Shown: positions 21,223-32,104 of the stretch, one piece after another
How the letters are laid out: every line of letters begins with the position of its first letter
Numbering within the stretch: the stretch's first letter is position 1
Assembly: GCA_009760855.2 (NCBI GenBank)
Contig: WPIO01000111.1
Span: 1,295,001-1,353,777, forward strand
Length of the DNA stretch: 58,777 nucleotides
Reading direction: 5' to 3'
DNA from: Cristatella mucedo
Lineage: Eukaryota > Bryozoa > Phylactolaemata > Cristatellidae
The notes under the pieces: model-generated
What the model saw: the letters and a program-made list of their open reading frames with translations, nothing else
The model's database searches: none
Told to the model about the DNA's origin: nothing
Position numbers and translations under genes: made by a program

Positions 21223-22450
21223 GACCCAGACAGAGCACACAGACTGTAAGGAATATGCGGTCTGAGTAGTTTTTGAGGACAGACTGGCCCATTTTTGGAA
21301 GAAAGATTCGGCCAAGAAATATTTAGATAGTCTTATATTGCCATTCTGACTGAGAAAGCGAGCCGCCATTTAAGGGATAACTAATTTTTTAAGTAACAAC
21401 CGGAAGTATTAGCCGCAGTTGAGATCGATTGGTATACTAGAATGAATGGAGTTACCCAAGGAAATGTACAGCAACATGTCATATGCACACAAGAAAAAGA
21501 CTTGATCGTGCTTATGCTTACATTAGGAATATGGGTGGGATTAATAGTGAAAGTATTTGGATCAGGGGTGAATCTAAACAGATTACATGCTTCAAAGGCT
21601 CACTGTCACTGGTTTACCGTAAGCCTTGCACGTCTAGTCTCTGAATGCTTTCAGTGAGAGACATAGGCAGCTAATATGTCATGCCAGTGACTGGCATGAT
21701 AAAAAGCTCAAGAAGTGCTCGACATGCAGGCCGTATGGGAGACTCTATAGAGGATCTAAATCTGAAAGATAGCTGAAATTCATGAGGCTTTTGGGCTACT
21801 TTGAATTTACTTGGGCACTGTCATCTTAAGCTGGGAGCTCTTGTAGCACTAATGACATCAGAGTCCTGCACAAGCTCATTGACATTGCGAGTAGAGAACT
21901 TTAAACTGGCATGCTATTCATTCAATTCCAAGGTACTGGAACTTGTACAACCTAGCATCAACCGTCTGTATTTCCACGAAGAGCCCTGCTGCCAGCCAAT
22001 AAAAAAAATGTAAAGACAAAGCGAAGGTTCGTGAAACAAACCAAAGCTCTGGTGCAAGACCGTCTAGGACTACTCAATCGTAGTGAAATTCCTGCTAAAT
22101 ACCCGGGTCCAAGGAAGCAACCCTTCCACTTTTGCAGCATGCTCAGCAGTACCTCGGTCTTGCTTTAGCCTTGACAACGTAGGAGACGCGAGCACGAGAG
22201 AGATAAGCCATATCGCTTCCGTTGAATCGTACGACACCTGACGCCGATGGCCCCAGAAGCAGCGGGCCGACGGGTTAATCCGAAGCACTAAAACTGAGCT
22301 GCAGTCTTAGACAGCTCGCTAAGGAGGAGCTTCGTAAGGGGCGGGCTATAAATGACTGACGCGATCTTGACAGGAAATTTGAGGTCGCAGGCTCTTTGAG
22401 GACTGAGACTGACTGGCACGTGAATAACCATGGCCATGCTCAGGTTGCGC
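21223..22450. other. Unassigned intergenic sequence
   Basis: About 1.2 kb with only short ORFs and no repeat I can match elsewhere in the window. Confidence 0.4.
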
Positions 22451-22454
22451 AATA

Positions 22455-23500
22455 GGAATCTGCTGCAGCAACTGATAAACTTAATGTCTGCCTTGCCGTC
22501 ATTCGATTCTCGATGTCGGAAAACTTCTTGAAACTAAATGACAATAAAACCAAACTGCTGCTCATAGGGCACCCTAAGCGCGTGGCTGGATTAAAAGGCT
22601 TTTCTCTTGTAAAAGGTGATGCCGTTGTGCGACCATCACCACGTGCTCGAAATGAAGGTGTCGTTTTCGACAGCAGCCTAAACTTGAAAGGTTTCATTCA
22701 GAAGACTGCTTCTACAGCGAGCCATCACGTCCGATCCCTATCTAAGATACGGAGCTGTCTTCCACAGTGGCTTGCAAAAAATTTAATTAGCTCCTTAGTT
22801 TGTCTTGGCGTGATTATTATTACTCCCTTTCGGCTGTGCCACCAAAGAAAGCAACTAGGCCATTGCATCTGGCTTTGGATATGGCTGCAAAGCTTGTCTT
22901 CAAGTTCTAGAGGTTTAAGCACTTGTCTCCTTTGCTAAAAGAGCTAAGATGAATGCCGGTTGATCAACGGATACAGGGGTAAGTTCTTAGGCTGACCCAC
23001 AAGGCCCGCCACGGCTTAGCTTCATCGTACCTAGCTGAACTGCTGCATCAGTTTCAGCCTTGTTGCGCCCCATGTCCTATATGGAAAATAATTTAGCTGC
23101 TCTATTCATCTGCTTAAAGACCGTTGGCTACGGAAGCTTTAGCTCCAAAGGTCCTAGACTTAGTTTTTTTGTTTTTTGTTTTGTTTTTGTTTTTTTGTTC
23201 TTTAGCTGTGGAAATTGCTTCCAGAATTCTTACGCAACAACTAATCTCCTGCTGTCGACTATGGATCATTCTTTTCAATGGTCCTTAGCTGCTACGTCCA
23301 TGCAACTTACTGTCTCAACTGCTCTCTTGACTCTCCTTTTCCCCCCACTTTCTCTTTGTTGCGCGAGACGAAGCCTATTAGCTACCGAATGCGTACCGAA
23401 AGCTGCTTAGGCTGGGAGAGGGCTATACAAAACTCTCTTGCGTAACAGCCACTTAGTGTTTATGGCTCTGTGGAGTTACAGGCGGAGATACGTACACGCA
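22455..23500 (+). mobile_element. LINE family B, 5'-truncated, frameshifted copy
   Basis: Plus-strand copy. The frame at 22513-22938 encodes MSENFLKLNDNKTKLLLIG, HPKRVAGLKGF and SKIRSCLPQWLAKNL, and is broken after SSLVCLGV. Later pieces encode ASSYLAELLHQFQP-like and GYGSFSSKGPRL segments up to about 23410, then the 3' end 'ttacaggcggagatacgtac'. A T-rich insertion (TTTTTTGTTTTTTGTTTT type, 23164-23200) splits the segment before the WNSLP position. Compared with the 46343-48490 copy it has many changes, so it is older. Confidence 0.82.
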
Positions 23501-24524
23501 TACACATACATGCATTTCTGTATCGTATACACAACAACTAGCAGATTAAACATATATATTTCATATTATTGATTGCCCTTGTTTATGATAGAAGTCTGTG
23601 AAGCTCTTCCTGTAATCTTACTGCACGACTCTCCTCCCCGACCTAGATAGAGGTCTTTGGCTACTTAGAGATTGGTATATACTTTACCTGACTTCTACCT
23701 GATACCATCGGGTATTCCCCTGATATATTAACTCTGACTGTTCGTGAGCTGTCCTACGATATGCTACTCAAACCAGGAACTGCTTAGCATCAAGCGAGAT
23801 GTCGCTAATAGTCAATCCCTATCGGTTGGCCTTCTATCGCAGGTCAGTAAGAGCCTACCCCAATTTTTGCATGTACATATCACATTGCTAACCTACTTAA
23901 ATTGAAACTGTCCGAAGGTAAGGTCGTCCGAAAGTACACCACTTGCCCTTACATACCTTTGACAAGGTAATTCGCTTCTAAATCGTCTTCCTCTTGAAAT
24001 AACGAAAACATTGTTGTTTCTCGTATGCGATTAAATTAACACGCATGGAACCGCGCTCCGAGGAAGACTTACTGAAGACTGAACACTACCGTCCGCTGGG
24101 TTGCTGGCTGGGTGGTAGTAGTGACTAGTGACGGCGGCAGTCGGCACTTCGGCAGTGGCAAGTATGACGCCGTCGCCACGGGGCTGGCCACAGCACGGCT
24201 AAGGGGCTGGGCCTGGTGCCCAAGCGGCTGTCAGCTGTCCATATAATCTCTACTCCACCTATTCTTACTGTTCTCTGTTGAGTGCCCTACCTGTGTCGTG
24301 CGTTCGCCCTATCAACCGCCCGGCTATCAAACCTAGGACCCGTAAGTTTAAAGCACTGATTAGCACTCGTTGCAGTAGTAGCACACTCGCCGTGCGTCGG
24401 CTTATCGTGAAAAGTCGACCTCAGCTATAACCAAAGTCCAATTTTAATTCAAAGGGGCAGTATCTGCCGCGACGCTACAGGTCGATTATAATGCATGCCA
24501 ATTCACGTCATCCATTAAATGGAA
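23501..24524. other. Unassigned sequence
   Basis: About 1 kb, with a GC-richer centre (24090-24230). No recognisable exon or repeat. Confidence 0.4.
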
Positions 24525-24600
24525 TACTCTTCATAATAATAAGAAATTTGATGTAGCACCTTCAGAGAACTCAAATATCTTTTTAGGAACTTTACAATGC
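24525..24600 (-). mobile_element. LINE family A tail remnant
   Basis: Minus-strand 'caccttcagagaactcaaa' and a weak second stem arm behind an AATAAT tail. Confidence 0.6.
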
Positions 24601-24689
24601 CGCCTGTTAAACATCCTCTTGTTTCAAACAAAGAGGTTACTAATCCACAATCAGGCTGTTCAGGAGAGGCTAGATTAATCTTAGCAATC

Positions 24690-24960
24690 ATATCGTTGAC
24701 CATATCCTGGATCTCATTAACAATAAGGATGTTTGCCTCGCCGACCATGCTCTGTGCCTGCTGACCCTCTCGGATCATTGCTTGGTCTCGTTTACTGTCC
24801 CTGCTTAATTTTTACATGCAGGGTAATGCTGAGTTTGCCCAGCTACGAAACATTAAAAAGCATTTACCAAGACAAGTTTTTGAAATCAGTATTATAGGCA
24901 GGTCTTCTAGATCTGCACATAGACACTACCATCAGCCTTGATGCAATCACTGGTGCATTG
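24690..24960 (+). mobile_element. LINE APE-endonuclease domain fragment
   Basis: Reading plus-strand codons across 24690-24815 gives HILDLINNKDVCLADHAL then LTLSDHCLVSFTVPA. The LDLI...SDHxLVSF pattern is the C-terminal end of the apurinic-like endonuclease of L2/CR1-type LINEs. A degraded linker (RNIKKHLPRQVF-like) follows at about 24845-24900. This is the only endonuclease piece seen and probably belongs to family A or a close relative. No open gene remains. Confidence 0.6.
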
Positions 24961-25538
24961 AAGAAGACGCTTAGAAGAGCTGCTAAAGATCATAATCCCG
25001 TACATTCTGTCCATATATGGTGTCGTAGATATTCCATTCAATTTACAAAAAACCTGCGGAAGATGTGCTGTGTTAGTTTCAGGCATGATTGTTTTATAAG
25101 AAGTCTTGGCACATTATTAGGATACAGAAAATTTAAAAGAAATCCTCGGAGTAGACACATAAAAGCTTTGAAAAGCTCGCGCTTCTTTTTTTTTCACTCA
25201 AAAACAAAAGTCCTGCTAGTCAGACCCAAAACAGATTTATAACAAAGTGAGCCATCTGCCGGGCCAATACTGAGAGGTCTCTCTATTAGATTAAAATCCA
25301 GATATTAGCCGAAAATTTTTTTTCAGCCTTTTGGACTGAAACAATGTACACAGCCGTTCCTCCACAAAGCCCCTCCGATTAAAGTAGTTGTTGAATCAAA
25401 ACATGCGAACATCCTTAACATATTTTCCGAGATTTCTGCATGCGATGTGGCGACATTTATAAAGTCTATTGAAGAGCTCGTTTCTTGAAGGCCCTATGTC
25501 ATCTGCTCTGCGATCTTTACTGGTAGAATAACTTATCC
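24961..25538. other. Unassigned sequence
   Basis: A 94-codon ORF at 24958-25242 may be a trace of LINE linker sequence at its start. The rest is unidentified. Confidence 0.35.
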
Positions 25539-25968
25539 TGTAGGGGCTCGTGCGCACGATAGTAGTGCGACAAAGTTGAACGAAGCCCTCACCAGCGAAT
25601 TGTGGCGGTGACGGCGACGGCTGTATTAAATAATTTGCAGGCAATGCAAGCGAGCGAGCGTACATACGGATGTAGAAGCCGTCGTGGAAGCAGCTCCGGA
25701 GCGTGCGGAGAGATGAGAAAGAAAATGTGTGAGAGGGAGAGAGGGGATAGAGTCCACACAGGCCGTTGGACAAGCAGAAAGCTTCTCACCGCAGGACTAG
25801 CGGGTCACGTGTCTGCAGCTGACCCGTTGCCATTATATTCAGCTTAGCCGATACCGTCCAACTGCAGCTCCTGACGAGGCCGCACTCAGCGCACCCGTGG
25901 CCCGGGCGGAGTGGTGTGAGTCCTGGCTGGGCGTCGCGCCGCCGCCATTGCGCACCCGAGCCCCTACA
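25539..25968 (+). mobile_element. LTR2 copy 1, possibly with following primer-binding site
   Basis: A 430-bp segment whose ends are inverted repeats of about 20 bp: TGTAGGGGCTCGTGCGCA at the left and TGCGCACCCGAGCCCCTACA at the right. A second copy at 38817-39229 shares both ends and the middle (ggaGCAGCTCCGGAGCgtg, caCAGGCCGttGgACA). Three bases after the right end comes TGGTGAACCTGGCG, a plausible tRNA primer-binding site, which would make this a 5' LTR with a little internal sequence left. No flanking duplication was found, as expected if only one LTR remains with truncated interior. Confidence 0.6.
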
Positions 25969-26016
25969 AACTGGTGAACCTGGCGATCGATTCAAACAAA
26001 CAACCTTGCTCGACCG

Positions 26017-26160
26017 TGTAGTCTGAATTATCGTCGCGAACGGCACAGAACACCAGCCGAAGAGCAACACCACCAGTTTATTCCACCTCCACACGGAGCA
26101 GAGCGAAGCACAGCTCTCCTCGCCCCTCTCGCCCACCGGAGTCCCCCCTCTTCCTTGGCA
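26017..26160 (-). mobile_element. LTR3-like fragment, copy 3
   Basis: Minus-strand similarity to LTR3: an end TGTAGTCTGAATT at 26017, then an 'ggtggaataaactggtg' poly(A)-signal region (rc near 26075-26090) and purine-rich sequence as in 20980-21065. The 5' part of the LTR is missing or unrecognisable. Confidence 0.45.
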
Positions 26161-26735
26161 AAACAACCACTAATAGCACGGCCAAGCTGCTTACCACATC
26201 GAGTGTCACAGCCCACTCGTACTGCGATCGGGGAGCAGTGTCATCGATTAAATAAAACCACAGACCGAAAACAACTCGACGCGAATACGCAACTCTACAG
26301 CCGACCGCCGACTCGACGCCGAAACCCAGCGACGAACCAAGCAGCGACGTACAACCTTCGGTGCGCCTTCACTGCTGCGCCGCCGCTCGGCGCTCGCTCG
26401 TCGGCGACGCTCCCCTCCGTGTAGGAGCAGCAGTCGGCAACGTCTCAACGCCGCCACCGACCGGGCGCTTTTCGGCTCCTACTACGCCGCCACACAATGT
26501 GCTCGTTGGAGACGCATGCCCCAGAGTAGGTGCTGCACGGCTACTATGCCGCCGCCTACGGCTGCCGACCACTCGGCCTCGAATGCCACCTCAACCAGGC
26601 TCGGCTTCATTATGGCCTCGACCTCACTCGACGCTCCCGTTCGTGAATACTTCGCCATGTTTGTTTCGTTACTTGTCTCTCGACGCGTGACTGAGGCGGT
26701 AGGACTCTTTGTGGGCGTGGCCACGCCATCAATAA
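26161..26735. other. GC-rich, CpG-rich block without recognised gene
   Basis: Clearly richer in G+C and CpG than the surrounding DNA. It gives several overlapping ORFs of about 60-110 codons on both strands (for example 26361-26690) that look like compositional artefacts rich in R, P and A. It may be LTR-related, since 'gtgtaggagcagcag' and 'ggctcctactacg' form an inverted pair near 26419 and 26477. Function unknown. Confidence 0.35.
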
Positions 26736-26739
26736 CTGT

Positions 26740-27070
26740 TTCGTGAGGCCCAGCATCGTACCGCTCGCTATTTAGGATCCAATTGCTTATCTATACCTCC
26801 TACCAACCTAAGATTCTTTTGAGACCGTGCCTTTAGTTCCCATGCTCCAAAAGCCTGAAACTCACTGCTGACTTGCTTCGCAACATCCTCTGACATGATT
26901 AAAAAGAAACTAAAAACGCATATATTAATCACAGCATTTAGTGGTTCCCACTGATTCGACCTTCTTGTGCTTATGAGTGCTGAAACGGTGAGTGCTGCCA
27001 CTAAGCACATAAACATGCTGACCCTGTGCAAGCCACCCCTAACCATGTAATTTTTGTTGTTTATTGACCA
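26740..27070 (+). mobile_element. LINE family A, diverged 3' fragment
   Basis: Plus-strand, from 'gcccagcatcgtaccgctcg' through the LFRTAF-type end and the 3' UTR ('gctgaccctgtgca') to 'aaccatgtaa'. The stem-loop and tail are absent. Confidence 0.75.
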
Positions 27071-27726
27071 TGCTACGGCTAATCATTAAAAGATCCGAAC
27101 AGCCCGAACGTAAGGTGACCATCCCAACAGGGTTCTTCCTCCCTAGTAACGTCCCCAAAGAGCTCCTTTCACTCAATCGCTTGTTGCACATCGATGTTAT
27201 CTGTGCTCAGGGCAGCTCCCAGTGACCTCATCCTGAAATTCGTCTCTTAGTTAATGGAGGCTACATGGTCTCCATACACGATGCCTACTTTCAAACTTCC
27301 GCAATACTAAGATAAGCGGCCATGGAAACCAAACATAAACAGTACATACTTAGCACAAGTCGTTTACCCATTCCATTTTGAAGCTACGCCCCTTGGTTCC
27401 GCATTGCTCTCTTTAATGCTGTATCTAGTCTAACTACCGCTGCATTGAACTCTGAATAGCAATACCTTGTGGACCGACAATAACTTGGGAAATAAGCATT
27501 AGCAGTGGGAGCCTCAGGTAAATCATGCTAAAAGAGAAACATGGAAATAAGTGGACACGCTAATAATGTAATGCATCATTTTTAGTCGTTGGCTTTCCGT
27601 TCTGTCTATATTTACAAATATTAAGGAACAATCGTCTGTTTTTCATCGTTATTTATTGACTCCGATTCAGTCACATTCTCAGCCAACGGTTTTAGATTTT
27701 AGGATATATCGATAATTCTATTCACA
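27071..27726. other. Unassigned sequence
   Basis: No gene or repeat was recognised. Confidence 0.4.
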
Positions 27727-28095
27727 AAGTAATAGTAATAATACATCGCCATAGCACGCTGAGAGAACTGAATCTATTTCTACGCATTATACTAGTGCAG
27801 TAAAAAAAAGCATTGCCAAATGATTATAGTAAAATACGCAAGCAGCCCGCACAACGGAAGCAGCCATTTGTGCAGGAAGGATAAATTGCAAAGATACACT
27901 AAATGCTGCCGTAAACAAGTGCTTTTAAGGTTTCTTTTTGAGTCGTGAAGTCAGGTGACGTTTTGCAGTGCCTTGGCAGTGATTTCCAGGCTTTGGACGC
28001 ATTTGAACTTAAGGCATGGTCTCCAAAGTTTATGAGGTTCGTGCGAGTATGGCTAAACGATTCAACTCAGAACAGCGAGGCATAAGCAATTCTGC
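27727..28095 (-). mobile_element. LINE family A, diverged 3' fragment
   Basis: Minus-strand: an AATAATA tail, a damaged stem-loop ('gctgagagaactgaatct'), UTR and the segment for the SYAPKAWN-like end ('ccaggctttggacgcat'). It lies tail-out next to a plus-strand copy beginning about 100 bp later. Confidence 0.7.
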
Positions 28096-28202
28096 AGTAA
28101 ACGTAAGTTCATGTAGCAAAAATAGTGCATCAAATCAAGTAATTAAGGACTATTCAGTTTTTGCTGCGAGATGCTGAAAGGTTAGAGCTTTCATATGCTT
28201 TA

Positions 28203-29165
28203 GGGAAACTAACTTACTAGTTATGGGCAAACCCAGTGTGATCCAGAGATTGGAAAGGCTGACTCTCAAAATTGGCTCTGCCAGCATATCTCCAGTTGAA
28301 TCAGCTCGAAATCTAGGTGTCTTATTCCAAAGCGAACTCTCGTTAGACGACCATATCAGCTTCACAGTCAAATCCGCTTATTTTCAGCTTCATAACATTG
28401 CTAAAATTCGGGCCTGCTTAGATAAAGATACCACGTCCAAGTTGGCCCATGCATTCGTGACGTCCCGTCTCGACTTCTGCAATTCACTGCTCACTGGCCT
28501 ACCAGCATGTGCGATCAGGCGATTGCAGCTGGTGCAAAACTCTGCTGCTAGGCTTGTCTGTCGTGAGCGGCGCAGTTGCCACATTACTCCACTTCTCGCC
28601 GACCTGCACTGGCTACCAGTCAAGCAACGGATTGACTTCAAGGTTTTGTCGCTCACTTTTAGGTCCCTTCATTCTATGGCTCCAGCCTATCTGTCAGACA
28701 TACTACCCCATCAGGCTAAGCATCGTACCACCCGCTTTTCGGAATCCAACAGTCTAGAAATACCTCATACAAGCCTTAAATCCTTTGGAGACCGTGCATT
28801 TAGTTCATACGCTCCCAAAGCCTGGAACTCCCTCCCGACCTGCGTCAGAACATCCCCTGAACTGACCACATTTAAAAGGAACCTAAAAACACACCTATTT
28901 AGGACAGCATTTAGTGGGTCCCTGTGATTCGTCCTTGATGTGCTTATGCGTGCTGACACTGTGCATGCTGCCACTAACCACATTTGCATGCTGACCCTGT
29001 GCATGTCACCCCTAATCATATTATTCATTTCGTTTGTTTTTCAAGCATGATTTTACTTACCATTCAATTGCATTTCACTTTACAGCAAATGTAAAGCGCC
29101 TAGAAAGAGGTTAAGTTCTCTGAGGGCGCTTTATCAAGTGAATTATTATTATTATTATTATTATT
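28203..29165 (+). mobile_element. LINE family A, best C-terminal copy
   Basis: An uninterrupted 234-codon frame (28223-28927) starts in the segment following LKLNDDKT and runs to the natural stop: PSVIQRLERLTLKIGS, ESARNLGVLF, SELSLDDHISFTVKSAYF, RLDFCNSLLTGLPA, LHWLPVKQRIDFKVLS, APAYLSDILP, SYAPKAWNSLP and LFRTAFSGSL. These are the post-palm and thumb segments of an L2/CR1-type RT. The 3' UTR, the complete stem-loop (TAAAGCGCC at 29092-29100, GGCGCTTTA about 24 bases later) and (ATT)n follow. Truncated upstream, so no catalytic motif is present. The first ATG is internal and not a gene start. Confidence 0.9.
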
Positions 29166-30040
29166 CGCCATTTTCTCTTTATTTCGTACTGCTTTTTGCT
29201 TATATGGAGATGCATTTTACTTTTATCTTAAGACTTTAAGACCAGGAATAGGTTCTGTGTAAGTTTTTTGAATAGGCAAGTGGATTTATTTACTTGAAAT
29301 AGCCTTTGGATGCCGTATTCAAATGAAGTTTGGCTAAAAAGTATCGCATAGTTAACCTAATTTTGTTAACTAAATGCAAACTTGATAATGCTGCCATGAA
29401 GACAGTAACGACACTGGCTTATATTAGAAACTTTGCCAGAAAATTAAAATTCTTCCTATTAATGGTACAGTTACTGGATCTGTGTGGCGAAACAAAGTAA
29501 TGATCACCAATTTCCACGTTACAAATAAATTGTCTGATTTCTGCATCGACTAACCTCCTAGTGCAAAATACCCCATCATTTCTTTTGGTCTACGTCGAAG
29601 CAGCTATAGCTTATTATGTAACAATCATAAAGGAAACTGGGATCTAGTGTAGGGAGGCTGAGCAGTCTGGCACTCTGAGTTTCTAATTATCTTTAAATTG
29701 GTCATTAGCTCGTGCAAATTATTTATTAGAGAACTATTTTAGTGGAAACGAAAATACTTCCTATGTAACATCAGGTTGTGTGTAGTCCTCCCCGATCGGC
29801 GACACGGTGCTGAACGAAAATACTTTCGCTTCCCTCCGACGAGAACAGAGTGCATGCCTCGACCCTGCCGTGCACTGCATATCTAACCCACAGTTTTCGG
29901 AAGATCTTCCGCTACGATGTTTTGACGCCAAGGGCGTCGAGGCACAGCTTCTTTACTCGGGTACCACCACCTGAGCGCTCCTAATAAAAGCGGAAGAACC
30001 TACGCCAACCCTAGATCCTTGGGACCGAAAGTCACGAGCC
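29166..30040. other. Unassigned sequence
   Basis: AT-rich to about 29760, then GC-richer DNA leading into the R2-like remnant. No gene was recognised. Confidence 0.35.
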
Positions 30041-30044
30041 CGAG

Positions 30045-30340
30045 TATCTATCTCTTGATCTTTCGATAGGCTGCCTTCGACAGAGCGTCCTCCTCAGCGT
30101 CGAATATGACCAGCGCGTCAATAATAACTGCAGCTGTTCCATCGACGACGACGAGGTCATGGTGCAGTGAGCTGTCACTCACCAGAGTGCATCTATCTAG
30201 CTTCTTCCAGTGTCCAAAGGGATCCGGAAAGGCATTGAACAGACTGTTCAAGATCAGGTCTCACCTAGCCCTGATGGCAGTCACAATCTGGCGACAGATG
30301 GAGAGCTCGTCCTGCGCCAGATGTCCTCTAATGTTTTTAG
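30045..30340 (-). pseudogene. Remnant of a restriction-like endonuclease from an R2-type retrotransposon
   Basis: A minus-strand ORF (30048-30251) contains LHHDLVVVDGTAAVIIDALV, then AEEDALSKAAYRKIKR. This follows the pattern [P]DLVV-x(8-13)-viDv...A...K..KY of the PD-(D/E)xK restriction-like endonuclease at the C-terminus of R2/NeSL-type non-LTR retrotransposons. The usual proline before the first aspartate is H here. Upstream bases (to about 30340) may encode the preceding segment with one stop. No reverse transcriptase is attached. A different family with a similar fold is possible. Confidence 0.45.
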
Positions 30341-30477
30341 ATTCACGAAATCTTTAATAATCGTGTTAAATAAGCATCAGGTATTGATAAAATTCTTAAA
30401 ACGGTTCAGATTTATTATCTGATTAAAGATTACAATTGTCTTAATGCAAAACTGTTTGTGAGATAATAAATAAATGA

Positions 30478-30620
30478 TAAATAATTCATTTGTACACCGC
30501 CCCAAGAGAACTTAATCTCTATTCAGGCGCTTCACATATCCCACGAGGCTCGAGCTCACGACCTCAGTTACACCTTGGTCGGTGCGAGCACCTTAGCCGC
30601 TAGACCAAGCCAGCTCGGTA
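30478..30620 (-). mobile_element. SINE2 copy (minus), LINE A-like tail
   Basis: Reading the minus strand: a tRNA-like head (ccgagctggcttggtctagc, A box), then a B box ('gagctcgagcctc'), then 'atgtgaagcgcctgaatag', the core AGAGATTAAGTTCTCT and a closing arm, then an AT tail. The second half is the LINE A 3' stem-loop with different but still pairing stem bases. A better copy is at 57508-57660. Confidence 0.75.
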
Positions 30621-30795
30621 ACGTGATGGCGCCCTAAGTAAAGCAGTTGCTTTCTAGGACCTCGGTTCCGAGGTCGTTGATTCGATTCCTGCGTTAGGCG
30701 ATGGTTCTTCACTGCTATAAACGGTTTCGATAGCTGTAAAGACTCAACTTTTGCTGGACAAAAGAGGCTGTTGAACCAGCTAATACTTTATTTAT
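30615..30795 (+). mobile_element. SINE1 copy (plus)
   Basis: Contains an A-box-like region near 30625-30645, 'ccgaggtcgttgattcgatt' (B box), 'ggcgatggttcttcactgct', and the end 'aaaagaggctgttgaacca' and 'gctaatactttattt'. It is joined directly to the SINE2 copy in the opposite orientation. Confidence 0.65.
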
Positions 30796-31970
30796 CTATT
30801 ACAGCCTTAGTATAGACTATTCAATGACCGCTGATAAAAAAGTTACAGTGAAATTGATTATTAATAAAATAGCTAATCGGTGAAATAAAGAAAATAATGT
30901 AGATGTCTACACACCTGTCTTCATTAAAATCGTCTTGTTCATAAAGTTGTTCGTCTGTCATAAAACCTTAAATGATAAGAAAACAAAGCAAGCTAGGTAT
31001 ATCAATAGTAGACCAGGATCCAGTAAAAGGCATGCTTCCAGTAAGTGCTTATCAAATGCAACCGATTAAGCATATACGGAGCTTCCAACAGCTGCAAGCA
31101 CTTTCATGAAACTAAAGCGATTCTTTAGTTTCTTTTTTAGGCATCACTTCATTCTTTAGTTTCTTTTTTAGGCATCACTTCATTCTTTAGTTTCCTTCTT
31201 AGGCATCACTTCATTGATGGCTAATATGAAAATGCCCTATAGCAATTTACGTGGTTTTAAAAGCAAGGTCTTTTTTTAATGATCCGATTAAAATCAAATT
31301 TTTTAATATTTCATGCCACTATACTGCAAGGGAATAAATATCAAAGATACTCTTTAATGTATCTAAGTTCACTAACAGCCACGGAAATAATTTGTAATCA
31401 TATGCGAAAGAATAACCCAACTCACAATCAATATTTAATAGCCACGGCTTAAGATTTCTTTGAAGAGAAGGATGACGCTAAATGCTTTTTAACTTTTATT
31501 AGGTCAAATAAAACAAAAACTCAATCAATTTCTTTAGAAATAATTCAATACAATAGAGGTTGGCAAATAAAACGCGTTTGTACAAATTAAATCTAGGAAG
31601 TCACGTACTACACAGGAACTCTTCATCTATATACGACTAAGAGCAAAATTCGGCATTGTCAGCACTACTGCAAGTATACACTGGCCTCGTTGCGTGCATA
31701 CTTATTTAAAGAACTATCTGAACTATTTCTATTGTGATAGTTCAGCCTGCTAGCACTGAATTTTGGATAGTCTTCATCCCCAAATCACATCATATTTCCT
31801 TTAGTCCTGTCTGGACAGCAATAGTAGTAAAAGGAATATTTGCAGTCTTGATTTTAAAGCAAAAAAAGCTTTGAGGTATTCTGGGTATTCGTATCAGTTA
31901 CGTTTTCAGTTTCTTGCAGACATGTTCATCAACCAAAATGTAGACTTGATTTACCAGAATTCTTTTTAAT
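30796..31970. other. Unassigned AT-rich sequence with a minisatellite
   Basis: No gene or transposon was recognised, apart from the 31-bp minisatellite listed separately. Confidence 0.4.
31120..31212. repeat. 31-bp minisatellite, three units
   Basis: Three adjacent 31-bp units (31120, 31151, 31182), each 'attctttagtttcttttt' + 'taggcatcacttc'. The first two are identical; the third has two T-to-C changes. Confidence 0.95.
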
Positions 31971-31971
31971 C

Positions 31972-32085
31972 CTGTGGTAGGCGATCCTTTATCGCCACTG
32001 CAAGCGGTGGTGATAGCCATCAAGGCTCTTCTGTCGCTATACAAAACTATCTGTTTAATCAGCTAGTATTTATTTGTTTATTATT
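31972..32085 (+). mobile_element. SINE1 copy, 3' part
   Basis: Matches the SINE1 body: 'ggcgatcctttatcgccact', 'gcaagcggtggtgatagcc', 'ctcttctgtcgctatacaaa', 'aatcagctagtatttattt'. The tRNA-like head is missing. Confidence 0.8.
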
Positions 32086-32104
32086 TTTAATTAATAAAGA
32101 AACC

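Noticed and set aside
26361-26690. A 109-codon ORF in GC-rich DNA
   Set aside because: Overlaps several equally long ORFs in other frames and strands. The arginine, proline and alanine richness follows from composition.
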